A stretch of 64,000 bases of DNA, taken from NCBI GenBank assembly GCA_963794995.1, contig CAWCFV010000002.1, positions 2,418,001-2,482,000 on the forward strand, written 5' to 3'. A program made the position numbers and the translations under genes. The notes under the pieces are model-generated. The model was not told where the DNA came from. It saw only the letters and a list, made by a program, of their open reading frames with translations, and did no database searches. Every line of letters starts with the position of its first letter. Positions within the stretch are counted from its first letter, which is position 1. Source of the stretch: CAWCFV01 sp963794995. Its GTDB lineage: Bacteria > Actinomycetota > Actinomycetes > JACCUZ01. Positions 25,788 through 34,368 of the stretch are shown here, in pieces.

Positions 25788-26534
25788 ATGACCACCCCCC
25801 GCCGGCTCTTCGACGGCGTCGCCGCCGACTACGACGCCTTCCGGCCCGACTACCCGGCGCAGCTCTTCGACGCCCTCGAGTCGGCGATGGGCCAGCCCCT
25901 CCTGTGGTCCTCGGTGTGTGACGTCGGCTGCGGCACCGGCATCTCGGCGCGGGCACTGGCCGGCCGGGGCGCGACGGTGACTGCCGTGGACCCGGGCGAG
26001 GGTGTCCTCCGGGTCCTGCGCACCCGCTCGACGTCGCGGGTGCTGCCGGTCGCCGGTGACGGCAACGCGCTGCCCCTGGCCGACGCGCAGTTCGACCTGG
26101 TGTCCTACGCGCAGTCCTTCCACTGGACCGACCCGGAGCGGTCGCTGGCCGAGGCGTTCCGGGTCCTCAAGCCCGGCGGGGTGCTCGCCTGCTGGTGGAA
26201 CCGGCACGACACCTCGGTGCCGTGGTTCGCCCGGCACCAGCAGCGGCTGTTCGCTGCGTGCGGGTGGTCCGGGCACGCCGACGAGCGGTGGGTCGCGGAC
26301 GCGCTGGCCGCACCACCCTGGGACCGGCCGGTCGCCATCGTCGAGGTGCCCTGGTCACGGACCATGTCCCTGACCGACTTCGGCCGCAACCTCCTGACCA
26401 AGTCCTACGTGTTCGGGCTCGGGGACCGGGCCGCCGACGTCGTGTCGGCCGAGGTCGACCACCTGGCCGGCGAGCACCCAGGCGGCTTCGTCGTCGAGCC
26501 GTTCTCGACCTACGCCGTCATGGCCCGCCGATGA
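25788..26534 (+). CDS. Class I SAM-dependent methyltransferase
   Basis: 248 residues. Motif I VCDVGCGTGISARAL, motif II TAVDPGEG and motif IV FDLVSYAQSFHWTDPERS place it in the Methyltransf_11 group; the QSFHW segment is typical of the YcgJ/trans-aconitate-like subset. It methylates a small molecule that cannot be named. It begins 7 nt after the isomerase stop and ends overlapping the DUF1905 gene by 4 nt, so the three form a likely operon. Confidence 0.88.
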   Translation: MTTPRRLFDGVAADYDAFRPDYPAQLFDALESAMGQPLLWSSVCDVGCGTGISARALAGRGATVTAVDPGEGVLRVLRTRSTSRVLPVAGDGNALPLADAQFDLVSYAQSFHWTDPERSLAEAFRVLKPGGVLACWWNRHDTSVPWFARHQQRLFAACGWSGHADERWVADALAAPPWDRPVAIVEVPWSRTMSLTDFGRNLLTKSYVFGLGDRAADVVSAEVDHLAGEHPGGFVVEPFSTYAVMARR

Positions 26535-26821
26535 TGGAACTCGAGCTCACCGGGGAGATCTGGTACTGGCGTGGCCCGTCGCCGTTCCACTTCGTCACGG
26601 TGCCGGACGAGGCCTCCGCGCAGCTCGGGGCCACCGCGTCGTCGGTGAGCTACGGCTGGGGCATGATCCCGGCCACCGCCTCGATCGGCGGCACCCGCTG
26701 GGCCACGTCCTTGTTCCCCAGGTCCGGTGGCTACGTCGTCCCGGTGAAGGACGCTGTGCGGCGGGCCGAGGGCCTCGACGTCGGGGACGTCGTGACGGTC
26801 CGCCTCGCCGTCGACGTCTGA
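26531..26821 (+). CDS. DUF1905 domain protein
   Basis: 96 residues. It opens with the DUF1905 pattern LTGEIWYWRGPSPFHFVTVP, continues with SYGWGMIPATASIGGTRWATSLFP, and ends YVVPVKDAVRRAEGLDVGDVVTVRL, a small beta barrel. The function is unknown; the domain is often fused to YdeI-like OmdA domains. The ATG overlaps the methyltransferase stop (ATGA), and a second in-frame ATG follows at once. Confidence 0.84.
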   Translation: MMELELTGEIWYWRGPSPFHFVTVPDEASAQLGATASSVSYGWGMIPATASIGGTRWATSLFPRSGGYVVPVKDAVRRAEGLDVGDVVTVRLAVDV

Positions 26822-26885
26822 AGGTCCGGGCCGGTTGAGTAGTCGTACTCGGGACACCGCGGGGCGACAGGCGCACCCTGGGCCC

Positions 26886-27896
26886 ATGAGCGAGCAGAGC
26901 AGCACGTCGATGCAGGACCGGTCCCGACCCGTTGCCGACGACCCCGTCGTCGCGGCCGCCCTGGTCGAGCTCGTCGCAGAGGGGACCCTCACGCCGCACC
27001 AGGCGGAGCGGGTCGGTGCGGTGCTCGCCGTGGCGGGGGCGGACGGACGCCTGACGGCGAGCCGCGGCGGACGACTGGCCGAGATCGCCGGCTACCTCGG
27101 CGGTGCGCTGCTGCTGGGCGCCGCGGCGCTGTTCCTCACCAGCGGGTGGGACGACCTGGGCGAGGCCGCGCGGGTCACCGTCCTGGCAGCGCTGTCCGCG
27201 GCGCTGCTCGGCGCCGGCTGGTTCGTCGTCGGCTGGTCCGGGCACCGGGCTCGTGCGCTGGGCGCCGACCGCGGCTCGGCACGCCGCCGCCTGGTGTCGG
27301 TGCTGTGGACGTTCGGCGCCGCCTCCGCAGCGGGTGCGACCGGGCTCGGAGTCGACGGCTGGGAGCTGGTCGCCGGCAGCGTCGTGGGGCTCGTCGTGGC
27401 GGGCGCGGGCTACGCCCTGGTGCCCGGCCTGGTGGCACAGCTCGGCCTGTGGGCCGGCTCGGTCGCCCTGGTGACCGGGCTGGTCGCCGAGCTGGGGGAC
27501 CAGCCCGACGCCACGGCGTACGGCATCGCGCTCGTCGCCCTGGGCGGGCTCTGGGTCGCCCTCGGCCTGACCGGGGTCGTCCGGGACCGGGAACCGGCCC
27601 TGGCGACCGGCGCGGCGATCGCCCTGTTCGGCGCCCAGCTTCCGGTGCTCGACGGGGGCCACGAATGGGTGGGGTACGCCCTGACGGCGGGGGTCGCCGT
27701 GGCCGGCTTCGCGGGCCACCTGTGGACCAGGAGCTGGTCGGTGCTCGGTGCCGGCGTGCTCGCCACGACCCTGGTGGTCCCGGAGGCGCTGCACGACTGG
27801 ACCGAGGGCTCGGTGTCGGCCGCCGGGTCGCTGCTCGTGGCCGGGCTGACCCTGCTCGCCGCCAGTGCCCTCGGGCTGCGGATGCGCGCCGGGTGA
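26886..27896 (+). CDS. DUF2157-like multi-pass membrane protein
   Basis: 336 residues. A soluble N-terminal part (residues 20-70) with LVAEGTLTPHQAERVGAVLAV resembles the DUF2157 N-terminus; then about ten hydrophobic segments follow from residue 65 to the end. The function is unknown. The ATG at 26886 is preferred over an in-frame upstream start at 26835, because CACCCT sits six bases before it in the leaderless configuration and the conserved part begins later. A short inverted repeat GAGTA-GTCG-TACTC lies at about 26835-26848 upstream. Confidence 0.78.
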   Translation: MSEQSSTSMQDRSRPVADDPVVAAALVELVAEGTLTPHQAERVGAVLAVAGADGRLTASRGGRLAEIAGYLGGALLLGAAALFLTSGWDDLGEAARVTVLAALSAALLGAGWFVVGWSGHRARALGADRGSARRRLVSVLWTFGAASAAGATGLGVDGWELVAGSVVGLVVAGAGYALVPGLVAQLGLWAGSVALVTGLVAELGDQPDATAYGIALVALGGLWVALGLTGVVRDREPALATGAAIALFGAQLPVLDGGHEWVGYALTAGVAVAGFAGHLWTRSWSVLGAGVLATTLVVPEALHDWTEGSVSAAGSLLVAGLTLLAASALGLRMRAG

Positions 27897-27929
27897 CGGG
27901 CATGATGGGGGCATGACCGGGCGGCGGCG

Positions 27930-28520
27930 ATGAGCACGCCGGCCCGGCGCGGACCGGGGCGGCCGGCGGACGGCGGGGACCGGCGGACCACCATCCTCGA
28001 CGCCGCGCGGGCCCAGTTCGCCGAACGCGGCTACGGGGGCGCCAGCGTGCGGGGCATCGCCCGGCAGGCCGAGGTCGACCCGGCGCTGGTGCACCACTAC
28101 TTCGGCACCAAGGAGCAGGTGTTCGTCGCCGCCATGGAGCTCCCCTTCGACCCCGCCGAGCAGCTGCCGCAGGTGCTCGAGGGCGATCGGGACGGGGTGG
28201 GGGAGCGGCTGGTCGCCATGTTCCTCGCCCTCTGGGAGCAGCCGGACTTCCGGGAGCCGATGCTCGGCCTGCTGCGGTCCGCGCTCACCGGCGGGCAGGG
28301 TGCCGCGACCCTGCGCGAGTTCGTCGGCTCGGCGCTGCTCACGCGGGTCGCCCGGGCCGTCGGCCAGGAGGACCCGCTTCGGGTGGAGGCGGCTGCCGCC
28401 CAGATGCTCGGCGTGGTGCTGCTGCGGCACGTCGTCGGCATGGAGCCGCTGGCCTCGGCCCCCGTCGACGAGGTCGTCGCGCTGATCGCGCCGTCGGTCC
28501 AGCGCCACCTCGTCGGCTGA
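27930..28520 (+). CDS. TetR family transcriptional regulator
   Basis: 196 residues. The N-terminal helix-turn-helix reads ILDAARAQFAERGYGGASVRGIARQAEVDPALVHHYFGTKEQVF, the classic TetR signature. The C-terminal ligand domain (about 80-190) resembles the TetR_C group seen in many actinobacteria. It lies directly upstream of a two-gene ABC exporter, whose start codon is covered by a 20-nt palindrome (28590-28609). The inferred role is repression of that exporter, lifted by an exporter substrate. The ATG at 27930 has only a weak ribosome site. Confidence 0.88.
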   Translation: MSTPARRGPGRPADGGDRRTTILDAARAQFAERGYGGASVRGIARQAEVDPALVHHYFGTKEQVFVAAMELPFDPAEQLPQVLEGDRDGVGERLVAMFLALWEQPDFREPMLGLLRSALTGGQGAATLREFVGSALLTRVARAVGQEDPLRVEAAAAQMLGVVLLRHVVGMEPLASAPVDEVVALIAPSVQRHLVG

Positions 28521-28564
28521 CCGCCCGCCCTGCCACGCCGGCCTGGTTCCGCCGCCGCCAGGGG

Positions 28565-28593
28565 TTGACGTGCCGGCGTCGACGGCGCATATT
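28565..28593 (+). promoter_or_regulatory. Promoter of the ABC exporter operon
   Basis: TTGACG (28565-28570), 17 nt, CATATT (28588-28593). Transcription would start near 28600, which is the A of the first ATG, so the transcript is probably leaderless. The -10 overlaps the palindrome at 28590-28609. Confidence 0.65.
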
Positions 28594-28609
28594 CATCGTA
28601 TGATGAATA
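28590..28609. promoter_or_regulatory. Probable TetR operator overlapping -10, +1 and start codon
   Basis: TATTCATC-GTAT-GATGAATA, perfect 8-bp arms with a 4-nt centre, the size and shape of many TetR-family operators. It is the most AT-rich spot in the region. Binding would block RNA polymerase and the start codon at once. Confidence 0.65.
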
Positions 28610-29397
28610 ACAGCGGCGGGGCCGTCGGCCCTGCGATCGCGCTGGACGGGCTGCGGGTCGTCCGCGGCGGCCGGGTGGTCCTCGACGACGTGTCCCTCCA
28701 GGTCGCCCGCGGCAGCGTCACCGGGCTGCTCGGCCCCAGCGGCGGCGGCAAGTCGACCTTGATGCGCGCCGTGGTCGGCGTGCAGGTGGTGGCCGCCGGC
28801 CGGCTGGACGTGCTCGGCCTCCCGGCCGGCTCGCCGGGCCTGCGGCGCCGGGTCGGCTACGTCACCCAGGCGCCGTCGGTCTACGCCGACCTCACGGTTC
28901 GCGAGAACCTGCGCTACTTCGCCGCGATCCTGGGTGCCCCGCGCTCGGACGTCGACCGGGTCGTGACCGAGGTCGGGCTCGGCACGCACGCCGAGGCGCT
29001 GGTGGGGCGGCTGTCCGGTGGCCAGGAGGCGCGGGTCTCCCTCGCGGCCGCGCTGCTCGGGGAGCCGGAGCTGCTCGTGCTCGACGAGCCGACCGTCGGC
29101 CTGGACCCGGTGCTCCGCCGCGACCTGTGGGCGCTGTTCCGTGCCCTGGCGGCGCGCGGGGTCACCCTGCTCGTGAGCAGCCACGTCATGGACGAGGCGG
29201 CCCAGTGCGACCGGCTGCTGCTCCTGCGCGAGGGACGGCTGCTCGCCGACGACAGCCTCGACGGCGTCCTCGCGGCGACCGGCACGCCGGACGTCGAGGC
29301 GGCCTTCCTCGCGCTGGTCGATTCCGCCGATGCCGCCGGTGCCGCCGCTGCCGCCGACGGTCGCACCGGACACCTGAGGACCGGGAGCCCCTCATGA
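28600..29397 (+). CDS. ABC exporter ATP-binding protein, TetR-controlled
   Basis: 265 residues from the ATG at 28600 (or 28603). Walker A GPSGGGKST (45-53), Q-loop YVTQAPSVYADLTV, signature LSGGQEARVSLAAAL, Walker B LLVLDEPTVGLDP and switch His in SSHVMDEA. It belongs to the DrrA/CcmA-like group that powers ABC-2 exporters of drugs, lipids or peptides. It overlaps the permease start by 4 nt (ATGA). An upstream in-frame ATG-like start at 28570 would put the promoter inside the gene, so it is rejected. The C-terminus is an Ala-rich tail. Confidence 0.93.
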   Translation: MMNNSGGAVGPAIALDGLRVVRGGRVVLDDVSLQVARGSVTGLLGPSGGGKSTLMRAVVGVQVVAAGRLDVLGLPAGSPGLRRRVGYVTQAPSVYADLTVRENLRYFAAILGAPRSDVDRVVTEVGLGTHAEALVGRLSGGQEARVSLAAALLGEPELLVLDEPTVGLDPVLRRDLWALFRALAARGVTLLVSSHVMDEAAQCDRLLLLREGRLLADDSLDGVLAATGTPDVEAAFLALVDSADAAGAAAAADGRTGHLRTGSPS

Positions 29398-30128
29398 ACC
29401 CGACCCGGACCTTCGCCACCGCCCACCGCGTGCTCAGCCAGCTGCGCCACGACCCCCGCACGATCGCGCTGATGCTGGTCGTCCCGTGCGTCCTCGTGGG
29501 CCTGCTGGCGTGGGTCTTCGAGGGCACCGCCACCTTCGACCGCATCGGGGCGCCGCTGCTCGGCGTCTTCCCCTTCGTGGTGATGTTCCTGGTCACCAGC
29601 ATCGCGACCCTGCGCGAGCGGACGTCCGGGACCCTCGAGCGCCTGCTCACGATGCCGCTGGGCAAGCTGGACCTGCTCGCCGGCTACGCCCTCGCCTTCG
29701 GCCTGGTCGCCGTGGTCCAGGCGGGCCTGGTGACCCTGCTGTCGCTCACCTGGTTCGGCCTGGACGTCGCCGGCCCGACCTGGCTGCTCGTCGTCGTCGC
29801 GCTGGCCGACGCCCTGCTCGGGACCGCGCTCGGGCTGCTGGTGAGCGCCTTCGCCGCCTCGGAGTTCCAGGCGGTGCAGTTCATGCCGGCCTTCGTCCTG
29901 CCGCAGTTCCTGCTCTGCGGGCTCCTGGTGCCGCGGGACCAGATGCCCGACGTGCTGCACGCGGTGTCCGCGGCGCTGCCGCTGTCCTACGCGGTCGACG
30001 CGCTCGGTGACGTCACGACGAACACCGAGGTCGCCACGGGGACGTGGGCGGACCTCGGTGTCGTCGCTGGTGCGGTGCTGCTGGCACTGGCGCTCGGGGC
30101 GGCCACCCTGCGGCGGCGTACGCCGTGA
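29394..30128 (+). CDS. ABC-2 type exporter permease
   Basis: 244 residues with six membrane segments. The TLRERTSGTLERLLTMPLGKLDLLAGY block is the conserved ABC-2 cytoplasmic elbow, and PQFLLCGLLVPRDQMPDVL the loop before the last segments. It pairs with the preceding ATPase as a DrrAB-like exporter and is under the same TetR-type operator. The gene ends 4 nt before the stop of the convergent MFS gene, with no hairpin between. Confidence 0.9.
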   Translation: MNPTRTFATAHRVLSQLRHDPRTIALMLVVPCVLVGLLAWVFEGTATFDRIGAPLLGVFPFVVMFLVTSIATLRERTSGTLERLLTMPLGKLDLLAGYALAFGLVAVVQAGLVTLLSLTWFGLDVAGPTWLLVVVALADALLGTALGLLVSAFAASEFQAVQFMPAFVLPQFLLCGLLVPRDQMPDVLHAVSAALPLSYAVDALGDVTTNTEVATGTWADLGVVAGAVLLALALGAATLRRRTP

Positions 30129-30132
30129 GGCG

Positions 30133-31698
30133 TCAGTGGTAGCGGCGCATCGAGCTGGCCGCGGGACCGGACGTCGCCCGCTCCCGGTCGTCCCGCAGGT
30201 CGACGTCGCGGTCCCCGGACCCGGCTGAGCCCGCGCCGGCCTCCGCTTTCGGGTCCTGGGCCGTCAGCGGAGCGGCGATGTCCTCGAGCGGCTGCTGCTC
30301 CGCGTCGACCGCCAGGAAGGCCGCCACGATTCCGGCGGCGATCATCAGGCCGGCGCCGATGTAGTAGCCGTTGATGACCTGGTCCCTGCCCTGCTCGATG
30401 AACTTGCCGAACAGGATCGGGCCGATGATGCCGCCGAGACCGGTACCGACCGCGTAGAAGAACGCGATCGCCATGGCGCGGGTCTCCATCGGGAAGATCT
30501 CGGACACGGTGAGGTAGGCCGCGCTGGCACCCGCCGAGGCGAAGAAGAAGACCACGCACCACATCGCGGTGAGGGTGAGGGCGCTGAGCGCCCCGTTGTG
30601 GAAGAGCACGCCGGTGAGGATCAGAACCAGGCCGGAGACGACATAGGTCATGGTGATCATCACCCGGCGGCCGACGGTGTCGAAGAACTTGCCGAGGAGC
30701 AGCGGTCCGGCGAAGTTCCCGATGGCCAGCGGGATGAGGTACCACGGCGCCACAGCGTCGTCGACCTTGAGAATCTTCGTCAGGACCAGCGCGAAGGTGA
30801 AGAAGACCGCGTTGTAGAGGAACGCCTGGCCGATGAACAGCGAGAGGCCGAGCACGAAGCGCTTGGGGTAGAGCTGCCAGGCGGTCTTGGCGATCGTGCC
30901 GAACCCGATGGTCTTGCGCTGCCGGATGGTCAGGTAGTCGTCGTCGTCCTCGGCCTTCGGCAGCCGCTCGTCGGTGGAGTCCTCGACCTGACCCTCGATG
31001 TCGCGGACGATGCGCTCGGCGCCCTGCTCCTTGCCGTGGATGAACATCCACCGTGGGCTCTCGGGTACGTTGCGTCGGACGAACAGGATCGCGATGCCGA
31101 GGATCGCGCCGAGCCCGAACGCGATGCGCCAGCCCATGTCCTTGGCGAAGTAGTTCTCGTTGAGCAGGAAGACCGACAGGGCCGCGCCGAACGCGGTGCC
31201 CAGCCAGAAGGACCCGTTGATGATGAGGTCGACGCGGCCGCGCACCCGGGCCGGGATGAGCTCGTCGATCGCCGAGTTGATGGCTGCGTACTCGCCGCCG
31301 ACCCCGGCGCCGGTGAAGAAGCGGCAGACGAAGAACCACATCGGGTTCATCGAGAACGCCGTGAGGACGGTCGCCACCAGGTAGACCATCAGCGTGACCA
31401 GGAAGAGCTTCTTCCGCCCGAGGCGGTCCGTGAGGTAGCCGAAGAACAGCGCCCCGAGGCATGCCCCGGCCACGTAGATGCCGGCCGCGAGGCCGATCTG
31501 GCTCTCGGTGAGCTCGAGGCCGCTGCCCTTCTCGGTCAGCCGTCCGGCGATCGATCCGACGATCGTGACCTCGAGGCCGTCGAGGATCCACACGGTGCCG
31601 AGGCCGAGGACCACCAGCCAGTGCCACCGGGACCAGGGCAGCCGGTCCATGCGGGCCGGGATGTTGGTCGTGACCGTGCCGGTCTGGACGTCGCTCAT
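30133..31698 (-). CDS. MFS transporter, sugar/metabolite:H+ symporter type
   Basis: 521 residues, 12 membrane segments. FFGYLTDRLGRKKLF is the MFS loop 2-3 signature and RFFTGAGVGGEYAAINSAI the conserved segment of the Sugar_tr/MHS group. A long central loop (about 215-260) is rich in Glu and Asp, and a charged C-terminal tail of about 50 residues is probably cytoplasmic. GGGAGGCGGC precedes the ATG at 31698. It is divergent from the proline dehydrogenase gene across 190 nt; proline or another organic acid is a possible substrate, but this is only a guess from position. Confidence 0.88.
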   Translation of the reverse strand: MSDVQTGTVTTNIPARMDRLPWSRWHWLVVLGLGTVWILDGLEVTIVGSIAGRLTEKGSGLELTESQIGLAAGIYVAGACLGALFFGYLTDRLGRKKLFLVTLMVYLVATVLTAFSMNPMWFFVCRFFTGAGVGGEYAAINSAIDELIPARVRGRVDLIINGSFWLGTAFGAALSVFLLNENYFAKDMGWRIAFGLGAILGIAILFVRRNVPESPRWMFIHGKEQGAERIVRDIEGQVEDSTDERLPKAEDDDDYLTIRQRKTIGFGTIAKTAWQLYPKRFVLGLSLFIGQAFLYNAVFFTFALVLTKILKVDDAVAPWYLIPLAIGNFAGPLLLGKFFDTVGRRVMITMTYVVSGLVLILTGVLFHNGALSALTLTAMWCVVFFFASAGASAAYLTVSEIFPMETRAMAIAFFYAVGTGLGGIIGPILFGKFIEQGRDQVINGYYIGAGLMIAAGIVAAFLAVDAEQQPLEDIAAPLTAQDPKAEAGAGSAGSGDRDVDLRDDRERATSGPAASSMRRYH

Positions 31699-31888
31699 GT
31701 GCCGCCTCCCGTACGACGTGCTGCGGCCAGGAGCGGTCGCAGAGGACGCCAGCGGTGGTGCCCGCAATGATCGCCGTGAAACATGGGCGCAACGCCCCCG
31801 CGGCCGGGTGTCACGGGCGCCCCGGGGCGGGGCTAGCCTGACCCGGCGCACGCCACCGCGGTCGTGCCACCCGAGGAGGTAGGTCCCG

Positions 31889-32818
31889 TTGCTGCGGCGA
31901 GTGCTGCTGTCGATGTCCCGCAGCCGGCGGATCCGGCACCTGGTGGAGACCGCCCCGGTCTCGCGGTCGGTCGTGCACCGGTACGTGCCGGGGACCACCT
32001 CGGAGGAGGCGGTCGAGGCGACCCGGACGCTGACCGACAAGGGTCTGCTCGTGTCCCTGGACCACCTCGGTGAGGACACCCTCGACGTCCAGCAGGCCAC
32101 CGCCACGAAGGAGGCCTACCTCCGCCTGCTCGGGCTGCTGGACGCCGACGGCCTCACCGGAGGCGCCGAGGTGTCGGTCAAGCTGTCCGCCGTCGGCCAG
32201 GCCCTCCCGGGCGACGGGGAGAAGGTCGCCCTCGAGAACGCCCGGGCGATCTGCGAGGCGGCGACCACGGCGGGCACGACGGTCACCCTCGACATGGAGG
32301 ACCACACCACCACCGACTCGACGCTGGGCATCCTGCGCGAGCTGCGGCAGGACTTCCCGGGTACCGGCGCCGTCCTGCAGGCCTACCTGCACCGGACCGA
32401 GGCCGACTGCCGCGACCTGGCCCACCTGGGCTCCCGGGTCCGGCTCTGCAAGGGCGCCTACAAGGAGCCGGAGTCGGTCGCGTTCCAGGGCCGCAGCGAC
32501 GTCGACCGGGCCTACGTCCGGGCGCTGAAGGTGCTGATGGCGGGGGAGGGCTACCCGATGCTCGCCACGCACGACCCGCGCCTGGTCGCGATCGGCGAGG
32601 ACCTGGCGCGCCGGCACGGCCGCGCGAAGGACTCCTACGAGTTCCAGATGCTCTACGGCGTCCGCCCGCACGAGCAGGAGCGGATCGCGGCGACCGGCCA
32701 GCGGATGCGGGTCTACATCCCCTACGGCGACGAGTGGTACGGCTACCTGGTCCGAAGGATGGCCGAGAAGCCCGCGAACCTCGCACTGTTCCTACGCTCG
32801 GTGCTGACCAAGGGATAG
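31889..32818 (+). CDS. Proline dehydrogenase (monofunctional PRODH)
   Basis: 309 residues, FAD-dependent TIM barrel. The motifs VSVKLSAVGQ, VTLDMEDHTTTDST, QAYLHRTEADC, RLCKGAYKEPE and the C-terminal YIPYGDEWYGYLVRRMAEKPAN match bacterial monofunctional PRODH (PutB). It oxidises proline to pyrroline-5-carboxylate and passes electrons to the quinone pool. TTG start with GGAGGTAGG upstream; a TAGCCT -10-like hexamer lies at 31834-31839. It is 21 nt before proC, which catalyses the reverse chemical step with NADPH. Confidence 0.95.
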   Translation: MLRRVLLSMSRSRRIRHLVETAPVSRSVVHRYVPGTTSEEAVEATRTLTDKGLLVSLDHLGEDTLDVQQATATKEAYLRLLGLLDADGLTGGAEVSVKLSAVGQALPGDGEKVALENARAICEAATTAGTTVTLDMEDHTTTDSTLGILRELRQDFPGTGAVLQAYLHRTEADCRDLAHLGSRVRLCKGAYKEPESVAFQGRSDVDRAYVRALKVLMAGEGYPMLATHDPRLVAIGEDLARRHGRAKDSYEFQMLYGVRPHEQERIAATGQRMRVYIPYGDEWYGYLVRRMAEKPANLALFLRSVLTKG

Positions 32819-32839
32819 CCCGACCGCGGAGGTCAGCGC

Positions 32840-33667
32840 ATGACGACGTCAGGTACGACCCAGCGGGTGGCAGTCCTCGGGGCCGGCAAGATGGGCGAGG
32901 CGCTGCTGTCCGGCATGCTGCGCAGCGGCACCCCGGCCGCGGACCTGCTCGTCACGGCCCGCCGCCCCGAGCGCGCGGCCGAGCTGCGCGAGCGGCACGG
33001 CGTCGAGGTGGTGCCCTCCGCCGAGGCGGCCGGCCGGGCCGACACCCTCATCCTCACGGTCAAGCCGCAGGACATGGCCGCTCTGCTCGACGAGGTGGCC
33101 CCGCACGTGCCGCCGGAGCGGCTGGTCGTCTCGGCCGCGGCCGGCATCACGACGTCGTTCATCGAGGCGCGGCTCGCGCCGGGGACGCCCGTGGTGCGGG
33201 TCATGTCGAACACGCCGGTCCTCGTGGACGAGGCCATGAGCGCCCTCTCGGCCGGGTCCAGCGCAGAGGAGCAGCACCTGCTGCGGACGGAGGCGATCTT
33301 CGCGCCGGTGGGGCGCACCCTGCGGCTCCCCGAGTCGCAGCAGGATGCGGTCACCGCGCTCTCGGGCAGCGGCCCGGCGTACTTCTTCTACCTGGTGGAG
33401 GCCATGACCGACGCCGGCATCCTGCTCGGCCTGCCCCGGCAGGTGGCGCACGACCTCATCGTGCAGACCGCGATCGGCTCCGCCGTGATGCTGCGTGACT
33501 CGGGCCAGCACCCCGTGATGCTGCGCGAGGCGGTGACCTCCCCGGCCGGCACGACGATCAACGCGATCCGTGAGCTGGAGAACCACGGGGTGCGTGCGGC
33601 GATGCTCTCGGCGCTGGAGGCTGCCCGCGACCGGGGCCGCGAGCTCGCGAGCGGCGGATCGACGTGA
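32840..33667 (+). CDS. proC: Pyrroline-5-carboxylate reductase ProC
   Basis: 275 residues. The Rossmann motif AVLGAGKMGEALLSGM begins the protein; the dimer domain contains ALSGSGPAYFFYLVEAMTDAG and AVTSPAGTTINAIRELE, diagnostic of ProC. It reduces P5C to proline with NAD(P)H, the last step of proline synthesis. It is co-directional with and close to proline dehydrogenase, and its stop overlaps the HAD phosphatase start (GTGA). In M. tuberculosis proC (Rv0500) also follows the ppx2-isomerase block. Confidence 0.97.
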   Translation: MTTSGTTQRVAVLGAGKMGEALLSGMLRSGTPAADLLVTARRPERAAELRERHGVEVVPSAEAAGRADTLILTVKPQDMAALLDEVAPHVPPERLVVSAAAGITTSFIEARLAPGTPVVRVMSNTPVLVDEAMSALSAGSSAEEQHLLRTEAIFAPVGRTLRLPESQQDAVTALSGSGPAYFFYLVEAMTDAGILLGLPRQVAHDLIVQTAIGSAVMLRDSGQHPVMLREAVTSPAGTTINAIRELENHGVRAAMLSALEAARDRGRELASGGST

Positions 33668-34368
33668 GTGCCGACCTGGGCCTGGACGTAGTGCAGCCGG
33701 GGCTGCTGTTCGACCTCGACGGCACGCTGGTCGACTCGGTGTACCAGCACGTCGTGGCCTGGCACGAGGCACTGGCGGAGTGCGGCATCGGCCTGTCGGT
33801 GTGGCGGATCCACCGGCGCATCGGCATGAGCGGCGGGCTGTTCCTCGACGCGCTGCGCCGTGAGACCGGCTTCCCGCTCGACGACGAGCTGGCCGACCGG
33901 CTGAAGGAGCTGCACGCGGCCGGGTACCTGCGGCGCAAGGCGTCGGTCCAGCCCCTGCCCGGTGCCCGCGAGCTGCTCGCGCACCTGCACCAGCGGTCGG
34001 TCCCGTTCGCCATCGCGACCAGCGGCGCCCGGCAGACGGCGGACTCGGCGCTGTCGATGCTCGGGCTGCCGGACGACGTGCCGGTCGTGACCCGGGACCT
34101 CGTCGAGCGGGCCAAGCCCGACCCGCACCTGTTCCTCGCGGCGGCCAAGGCGCTGGGCATCGACCCGCGGCACTGCTTCGTCGTCGGGGACAGCGTGTGG
34201 GACCTGCTCGCCGCGCAACGGGCCGGCGCACTCGGCATCGGCCTCCTGTCCGGGGGCTACGGCCGCGAGGAGCTGGAACGCTCCGGCGCGTACCGCGTCT
34301 ACGCGGACCCCGCCGAGATGCTCACCCGGCTCGAGGAGGTCGGGGTCCGGCCGCTGCGGGACGACTAG
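33664..34368 (+). CDS. HAD family hydrolase (phosphoglycolate phosphatase-like)
   Basis: 234 residues. Motif I LLFDLDGTLVDS (nucleophile and acid Asp), motif II IATSGA, motif III Lys in AKPDPHLF and motif IV VVGDSVWDLLAA are all present, with an alpha-helical cap between motifs I and II. It dephosphorylates a small phosphometabolite. It is the last gene of the proline unit. Its TAG stop shares CTAG with the stop of the convergent metallophosphoesterase, so the two genes overlap by 4 nt. Confidence 0.9.
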   Translation: MSADLGLDVVQPGLLFDLDGTLVDSVYQHVVAWHEALAECGIGLSVWRIHRRIGMSGGLFLDALRRETGFPLDDELADRLKELHAAGYLRRKASVQPLPGARELLAHLHQRSVPFAIATSGARQTADSALSMLGLPDDVPVVTRDLVERAKPDPHLFLAAAKALGIDPRHCFVVGDSVWDLLAAQRAGALGIGLLSGGYGREELERSGAYRVYADPAEMLTRLEEVGVRPLRDD

